A DNA stretch of 64,000 bases from Pristionchus mayeri (taxonomy: Eukaryota; Nematoda; Chromadorea; Rhabditida; Neodiplogasteridae): contig BTRK01000004.1 of the NCBI GenBank assembly GCA_036245805.1, forward strand, positions 18,724,001 through 18,788,000, read 5' to 3'. Of this stretch, positions 57,491 to 64,000 are shown one piece after another (positions within the stretch are counted from its first letter, which is position 1; the number at the start of each line of letters is the position of its first letter). The notes under the pieces are model-generated. The model saw only the letters and a program-made list of their open reading frames with translations. It was not told the origin of the DNA and did no database searches. A program made the position numbers and the translations under genes.

Positions 57491-57704
57491 ACGAATAAAA
57501 TAGTCGATACGATTCTTGTTTTCGCAACACATATCAACAACAACCATTTTTCAATTGATCGCATCGGGAATGAATTCCATAAATTCGTTCAGAGATAATT
57601 CTATTATATTTTCGATTTCACTACGTAAGCCATAACCTCATTTCCGCCCTGTTTTATGCATTGCTGCTCACGACTGTAATACATAGAAAACTGCAATTGG
57701 AACC

Positions 57705-59284
57705 CTAGTTCTCCTTCCCTCGTCGATACTTGAAGATGTTGAATGACCATAGGATATCCTCCTCCTTCTCATCCGATTCCTTCCCATTCTTCACCGACTT
57801 CCACGTCGACCACAGCGGGTGCTTCATCGTTCCTCTGACGACGTCGACGTTGTGATCGACGACGTACTTGTACACTTGCAGGCCTTCCCCTGCAATTGCT
57901 CTCTTTGTCATTGCTAAAAACAGCTAATCTCGGTAAAGTCACCTACTCACTGACATTGGCCGACTTTTATTGAAATGCGTGCTCTTTTGTGTGATAACGG
58001 ACATAGAGGAGTTCCGGTAAGGTCATTTTTAATGATCATACAAAATGAGCACGGGTTCATCAGTTGGGGAGAGTCAATCGAATCGAAGGAAAAACTGACC
58101 GTGCAAACACTTGAGCCATTAGATTTTCAGCAAGGAGTCCGAGACCCTTTCCTCGATGGGGTTCGAGTGTGAACAGATGAGTGATCTGGCACACCAATTG
58201 CATCGTAGTTCTTTACTTTTGATAGAGACCTGCCCGAAAGAATGACTCAATTCCCAAGCTGCGAGATCGCCTTCATCTGATTTCATGCACACAGAGGGAA
58301 GACTCTCCAGCCGATATCTGCATAGTCATTCTATGTTAATTGAAAATGAATTTGCGAAACACCTGAGAATTTCAAGTGGCGAAAGTGCCCTGAATGGCCA
58401 GACTGAGTGCATCGTCTCTGAATCCTCAGCAATATCGACAGAGTCGATGCGGTATCCCTCGGGGGCTTTGAATTCTATCTGAACAACTTGAACGGGTCAT
58501 TGATTTGAAATATTACTAACATCGACAATCTTTCGCTTTTGTTCCTCATCCATGAAGAAGGGAATGAAAACTCCATCGGCATAGACAGAGTCGAAAGGAG
58601 CGCCTTCACTTTGGAGTTCGAGAAACTGAAAATCACGAATGAAAATGATAATTTAAAAATGTAAAGACGATAATTGTAGCAAGATATTGAACAAATTCGA
58701 ACACTATACCATTGCTCGAATAGTCTGCCTCGAGTAGAAGTTGACCGTGTTTCTCCAATTCGGGAGTGAGCATCTCTAGCATAGCGCGGAGACTCTGCTT
58801 CAGAAGCTTCCTACAAAGATCACCTTTAGAAATAAATTTAGTAAGAAGAAAAAGAAATACATTCAAATTGCTAAGTTCATTCGCACCTGTCATGGCCACC
58901 GGAAGGCGTGCGTCCTTGAATGTGGGGGCTGAAAACATTTTTTTTTCTCTTCATTTACTTTGCTCACAATTGGTACTGGTTTTCTTCAACGAAGTAAACG
59001 TAGTAGGGTTCATCAGCTGGGTATCCGAAAATGCGCATGTGACCTTTCGGGAAACCTCCTAAAAAGAAGACGCTCGATACTAAACGGAAGTCCCCCCCAA
59101 ACCTGCGAGTATCCATTTGGAGATGTTCTGTAGAGCAAAGTTCTCGAATCGGTCGTTGAGTTGGCCTGAATACTCACTCTTTCCTTCTTCTTACTCTATG
59201 CCATCCCTTACCTCCACCAGTGAGGAACTCTACGAGTTCTCTCAATTGATTGGGCGCAGTGAACTCGCGGAGAGATGGTGACAT
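57705..59284 (-). CDS. Glycine N-acyltransferase (GLYAT)-like acyltransferase
   Basis: Starts MSPSLREFTAPNQLRELVEF at 59284 and ends at 57705 through about nine exons. The N-terminal GLYAT-like half holds NISKWILAG, MRIFGYPADEPYYVYF and LRAMLEMLTPELEKHGQLL. The C-terminal GNAT-like half holds LPSVCMKSDEGDLAAWELSH and THLFTLEPHRGKGLGLLAEN; HRGKGLG fits the acyl-CoA pyrophosphate loop. The last exon has VYKYVVDHNVDVVRGTM and a Lys/Glu-rich tail. Known: GLYAT enzymes conjugate acyl-CoA to glycine or other amines in detoxification and lipid metabolism; the substrate here is unknown. The junction after YSSNG (about 58695) and the exon before the last are tentative. Confidence 0.75.
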
Positions 59285-59669
59285 GGGAACTTCCAACTAA
59301 TCGCGATGGGGACACTTATCGCTCTCTGCTCTACTTATATATCACCTCTCAGAAACTTTCACACTCTATTACAGATCATGTGGGATTTCTCTAGGCGCAC
59401 TGTTCAGGTGAAGGAAACCGATAAACTCTCTCGAACACAAACTATTCGGATTGTTACGTGAGAAATTAAACGAAATACATTTAACTGAAACAGATGTTAA
59501 CATATTTGATCATGCTGTGCAAGCCAGAATGATGCAATTCGCATTATCAGCTTTGGTTTCACAGGTGCACAACTCTGTTGAGAAATTTTTATTGCATGAT
59601 TGACAAATATTGTAGAAAAAGCAATTTGATGTACTGTTTGTATTTAAAAATTTTGTGTGTTTTTCATGT
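59285..59669. other. Short intergenic gap
   Basis: Upstream region of the acyltransferase and 3' flank of the receptor at 59.7 kb. Nothing else seen. Confidence 0.4.
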
Positions 59670-61197
59670 TCATTGCACTCTGATAGCAGCGACTGCTCTC
59701 GTGTTCGCATTCGACGTCGAACTGTACGAGAAACTGAGAGTGGAACTGCATTGGAAGAAATAGAGCATCGACTGCCTGGAAACGTTCTCTTTGACAAGGA
59801 ATTTCCCCTTTCCGACCTGTAGCTCTTCACTCCGAACATTATGATGAAAGCGTCAATGAGAGGGAAGAAAGTGAGGGAAGCAGAGACGAGATTGGGAAAG
59901 ACGTTGAGACGGCATCCAAGCATGGGCAGATTGATGATGCCAGCACATGGGAAGTAGACGAACACCATCGGGATTATCATCTAAACAACTCCATTAGTTT
60001 CAGTATTCTCGGAAATATCTCTCCACCTGAATAACTAATGTGTAGAATAAGTGTTGTTGCATCTTCTTTGTTTTGCCCGACCACTGGACGTTTTTGCTTC
60101 TGCAAGAATGTTATCAAAACATCATTAGTCTAATTAATTTTCTGAATGAGTGATCTTCCAAATCATGTTACAGTGTTTGATTGGAAAAAAAAGAACTCGT
60201 GTGAATGAGAAAACCGAGAGTCGTTCTTTCTGAACACTAGATGGTGATCAAATCATGGGAAAGTTCTCGCCGGAAGTGGGCGATGATGAAGTAGGAGCAG
60301 GAGACGATCACTGACATGCAAACTGCCATGATGGAGTTGAATCCCATCGTGGCCATGAAGGCCCTCATGCGGAACTCCCCCTCAGTACTCTGGAATGGTT
60401 GTTGTGGTGAGGAACTACTATCCAATCTTACAAAATAGAGTGCCCCAATGAAGTTTTGGCCCTCTCCAGTGAAATCCTTATGAAGAAACTCCTGTACGTA
60501 GACAATCGTCTCTTCATCCGGACCATAGTTGAACAGACAGTTGAAGAACCTTGACATTCAAATGTAAAAGTTCAATTGTGTATTTCTACCAGAGGGAAGA
60601 TTCAATCACTACGGTGATTGTAAGCATGAAGAAGCAAGTCCAGGGTTTGTAGAATTGGAGATGCCTAGGCCTGAAAATTTGTATCAATTCATTTGAATTC
60701 CTCTTCCACTTCTTACCGCTTTGTAGCGATTAGTCGATAGATGAAGAGATGGGCGAGAAGAGGCATCGTTTGAGAGAAAGTGCAGGCGAAGAGACAGATC
60801 GACACCTGGAATATCCTATTTTACCTGAAGTTTTGATTTTTACAAACCCTGGAAGTAAGGATGCCGTGTGAGAACATTACGAATGCATCTTTGTAGGAGC
60901 ATATCACCTGAATATCGTTAGTTCGCTTCGAAAACCGAAAATATAATACAGGCAAGGTCACGTAGTGGACGATGGGAAAGTAGATGTCGTTGATTGCAAA
61001 AGCAAGGAGGAGAAATCGATAAGCGCCGATCTCTTGAGAAGATCGATAGAGGATGAGGTAGATCAGGACTAGATTTGTGATGATCGACGCACCTGAAAGC
61101 GATTACATCCTGCATAATGAGATTGTGACTCACAAATGTTTACGATTTCGAAGTTTGCGAAGAACTCAAAAAGTGCCGCGTTCTCCGCTGAGACCAT
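59670..61197 (-). CDS. str-type seven-helix chemoreceptor, 338 aa, frame kept by a GC-AG intron
   Basis: Ten exons close from ATG to TGA: 61134-61197, 60950-61092, 60848-60907, 60717-60805, 60590-60670, 60432-60549, 60271-60389, 60027-60099, 59817-59980, 59670-59775. Marks: SSQEIGAYRFLLLAFAIND, HYVTLP, HLFIYRLIATKRPRHL, KKMQQHLFYTLVIQ, PMVFVYFPCAG and FPLIDAFIIMFGVKSYR. The seventh exon has no GT donor at the expected place. Reading on gives a stop at 60238, but a GC donor (CCG/GCGAGA at 60270) fits the family phase exactly and keeps 338 residues open. So the gene either uses a GC-AG intron or was recently silenced by a GT-to-GC change. Sensory GPCR role by family. Confidence 0.82.
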
Positions 61198-62031
61198 ACC
61201 GAACTGTCGATGAGACTTACACAGGTAATAACAGTCTAGAGCGGGGGAGGAATGGAATTATGAATGGGAGGAGCTTAAAGGAGTCCGTGAGAATATTGCT
61301 ACAGTGGAGAGAAATTCATCCCGATTCGAGGTATTAATCTCAGTCTATGAGAATTTTTTGACATGAGTGATACCACCGATTTCGTTCAGAATACGTGCAT
61401 ACTGCGCGAGATCTCTGCTCACTTCACATTTCGGATAATACAATAAATATATTCCCCTACGAAATATTGGAGATCGTTGCAAATAAATGTACCTTTCTCG
61501 CCTCGATAACACTCCTTTGAATGCCAGCGTACCAATTTTATCGTCAAATTATAAAGCACTCAATTGAGACATGCGAAGTGTAAAATAAGATTTTTTTTCT
61601 CCTGCAAAAACTGAAAATTATTCATGTCTGCGTGAGTCATCAGTCTCAAAAGATCCATTATATTCTTTCAGTTCATTTCGAGTACATCCATTGATACGTG
61701 AATGTTGTCGTCGTATTTCCATTTTCTCTTTCATCCGATGCTATTGCATATGACTCAAACGCACGCAATCTATGATGTGTCAAATGTCGATGAATGACGT
61801 GATTAGTCAATGGGGGGAATAAATATTATGTGATTTATGACACAATAGTTCGCTGTAAGGCCATTTTCTTGCTTTATCAGTTCTTCTGAATGCGCTTGCA
61901 CACCTCAGCACCCCGCATGCAACTGCACGTTTAATTCAATTCAATTCAATTCAATTCAATTTCTTTATCCGTTGATCCACAATCATCGTAAATATACCCT
62001 AATTTTTAAGAACACACAAAGGATGCAAGTA
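61198..62031. other. Intergenic region
   Basis: Upstream of the receptor; no gene seen. Contains an (AATTC)n tract. Confidence 0.4.
61931..61961. repeat. (AATTC)n simple repeat
   Basis: About five to six tandem AATTC units. Confidence 0.9.
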
Positions 62032-63281
62032 TTAGGTTGAACAGAAAGTCTTTATAAACTGTTTTGCTCGATCACTGCTCAGTGCACGAGACCTTTGGTG
62101 TTCCCTCGCCTCTAGTGAATAACACATGACAAAGGGACTATGTGGTCAACAACTCCCCATTCCACGCCTTTCATTCTGCCACTAGTAAGACCACGATGTT
62201 TGTTCCCACGGCCTTGCACATCCGCAACGTTCTGTTATTCGTATTCCTCTCTCACACTACAATGAAGGAATAGGAACGTCATTTGGCTGAAGTGTACGAT
62301 TCATATGCCACTCACTACCAGACCATGCCCAATTGGTACCAACTCTTCGAGAAGGGGGACTTTTCCATGGATGATCATGACCGGTCTGGGAGGCCACCCG
62401 AGCTGGATTTGGATGCGCTACGGATCGTAGTGGAATTGGATCTTTTCCAAATACCCGCGACATGGCAGCCACACTTGGGGTATCGCAAAGCACCATCGTA
62501 AAATGATTGGTCTCCATTGGCAAGAAGAAGAAGCTAGGCCGTTTAATACCCCACAAATTGACCCAAGGCCAATTTGACCACCGTGTCGACGATTCCCTTT
62601 CTCTACTCACTTTTCACGCTGGAGATCGATGGTTGGACCGTCTCATAACAGGGGTCGAGAAGTGGGCCTGCTATGAGAATCACCATAGGAGGGCACAGTG
62701 GGTGGATGCCAATGAGACCCCACAGGGCGTCGCAAAGCCTGACCTTCACCCTATGAAAATCTTGCTCTCTGCCTGGTGGGGAGTGGATGGCCCGATTTAC
62801 TGGGAGCTCCTACCCGAGAAGCGGATTATTACTGGATATGTCTACACTAAACAACTACGGAATCTCAAGAAGAAATTCGCACAATCTGCCCTGAACGGCA
62901 AGAAAGTGTACAATCAACACGATAACGCCCGACCACATGTTGCACGGCAGGTCAAGCAGGAGCTGTCCAAATAAGGCTGGATGGTTCTCCCTCATACACC
63001 GTATTCTCCTGACTTGGCCCCTTCGGATTATTGGTTGTTCTCGGATCTGACCCGTCATCTCGATAAGAGATCCTTCACTTCCCGTGGGGCGATCGAGGCC
63101 GCACTCAAGCAATATTTTGATTCGCGCCGAGATGGGTTCTATAAGGAGGGAATCCATAAGTTGCCTGAACGTTGGAGATTTGTCGTAGATAACAATGGTG
63201 AATACGTTTTATTTCGCTTTTGCGCTTTATTGTCAGAAGAAGGGAAATAAAAAGTTTATAAAGACTTTCTGTTCAACCTAA
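62032..63281 (+). mobile_element. mariner transposon, 1.25 kb, complete ends
   Basis: TTAGGTTGAACAGAAAGTC at 62032 and its reverse complement ending at 63281 form terminal inverted repeats of about 29 bp. TA flanks both ends (62030-62031, 63282-63283). Length and ends fit mariner; the encoded transposase is broken. Confidence 0.92.
62283..63250 (+). pseudogene. Degenerate mariner transposase
   Basis: The plus strand shows mariner landmarks in more than one frame: WYQLFEKGDFSMDDHDRSGRP in the N-terminal half, QWVDANETPQ, QHDNARPHVA and SPDLAPSDYWLF. The last two carry the second and third acidic residues of the D..D34D triad. The block EKWACYENHHRRAQW, where the first catalytic Asp precedes EKW in mariners, reads GVEKW here. 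There is at least one frameshift before about 62510 and an in-frame stop at 62972-62974. It cannot make an active enzyme. Confidence 0.9.
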
Positions 63282-63319
63282 TAAATTCGATATTTCAGCA
63301 AGAACCAACATTTCTTACT

Positions 63320-63480
63320 CTATCTCCTCAATCCCAATAATAACCACCAAGTCTCCATGAGCGAGATGAAAATGATATCAGTCGAGACGAGATTAGGGAA
63401 GACGTTCCGTCGAAAGCCGATCATGGGGAGATTGGTGATCTCCAGTGCATGGGAAAAATAGATATATCGCCATATTTGAA
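63320..63480 (-). pseudogene. Fragment of a str-type chemoreceptor
   Basis: A minus-strand segment ending in TAG (63320-63322) reads YIYFSHALEITNLPMIGF then RNVFPNLVSTDIIFI. This aligns with the helix 6-7 exon of the receptor at 59817-59980 (YFPCAGIINLPMLGCRLNVF). The conserved Asp-Ala of helix 7 is lost and no other exons were found nearby upstream. It is either a relic or the last part of a gene continuing past the window. Confidence 0.6.
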
Positions 63481-64000
63481 CTCGGTAAAATAATAGTCAT
63501 ATAGCTTGATTATTAAATCTTCGATTTGCGCAACCGATCAAAGATTTCTGATGATGTTTTTCCCTGCAGCTGTGTTCCCCTGTGAGCAATCAGCCTTCTG
63601 CGTTCAGTTACATGTCGATTCATCTTACTATACGCCATATTCCGACTTCTTTTCCCTTTCCTTGCAGTCCTTTGCCTTCTCTCACCACTAGTGACATCCT
63701 TACGCCAAAGTAAGTGTCTAAATTAACTAACATAAATTAACTTCAGACGCATATCGAGAATCATTCCGAAAATCCCTCGATTGCAGTGTTGCTTAACTAC
63801 GATAGCTTCAACCCAAGCAGCAAACATAACACATTTCAGAGAGAAAGAGGTAAAACTTGCCGTTCCTCCAAGAGGTCACCAAAACAGTCAGGGCATCTGA
63901 ATTCACCTTCTGATCCCCCTTGCCTTTCAGACATTACCATAATATTTTTAAAAAGCGAAAACTATCGATTTCTGAACTTTATGTCGGTTATTGGAACGGA
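63481..64000. other. Unassigned end of window
   Basis: No feature supported. Upstream exons of the receptor fragment could lie here but none shows the family motifs. Confidence 0.35.

Noticed and set aside
60238..60271. Stop codon after LSHDLITI as the true end of the receptor
   Set aside because: Three more family-conserved exons follow in phase if the GC donor at 60270 is used, closing a 338-residue frame.

Overview
This is nuclear DNA of a nematode, probably a free-living rhabditid or diplogastrid (Pristionchus-like; inference). The evidence is many 40-100 nt introns ending in TTTCAG/TTGCAG, str-type seven-helix chemoreceptors, a C6-domain secreted protein, a divergent ionotropic receptor, GATA-box promoters, and abundant mariner and foldback repeats. 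Most genes had to be assembled from small exons. Where I could close a reading frame from ATG to stop across every splice phase, the entry says so.

Layout. 0-2 kb: 3' end of an unrecognised gene. 2-4.4 kb: two microsatellites. 4.5-19.1 kb: eight small histidine-rich genes built on an HHPVA motif, two on + and six on -, wrapped around a 12-exon HSDL2-like dehydrogenase (5.3-7.7 kb, -). All eight share the same two-exon layout, a His/Gly/Tyr tail exon and a GATA+TATA promoter, so they look like one co-regulated, locally expanded family. I recognise no described family; this is the best candidate for something new here.

19.4-29.1 kb: two small putative secreted genes, then a str-type chemoreceptor (-) whose third intron holds a 6.62-kb DNA transposon. 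The transposon has CAC-starting terminal inverted repeats, a 5-bp ATCAC target duplication, a D..D..E-type transposase with a PHD-like finger, and a second Lys/Ala-rich gene. 32.4-35.6 kb: a 203-aa multi-pass membrane protein whose first intron carries a 2.4-kb foldback element nine bases from the splice acceptor. 36.1-37.9 kb: an orphan gene with an internal exon duplication. 39.2-41.8 kb: an SLC17-type transporter. 42.2-43.9 kb: a divergent ionotropic receptor. 44.6-47 and 55.7-57.5 kb: two paralogous secreted proteins. 48.0-49.0 kb: a C6-domain protein. 50.2-52.5 kb: a nested foldback element with tRNA-like arms. 53.5-55.1 and 59.7-61.2 kb: two complete str-type receptors, with a fragment at 63.3 kb. 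57.7-59.3 kb: a GLYAT-like acyltransferase. 62.0-63.3 kb: a dead mariner.

Overall the window is a lineage-specific accessory region of chemosensory, secreted and small expanded genes. Mobile DNA repeatedly sits in introns while reading frames stay intact. At least four GC-AG introns are needed to keep frames open.
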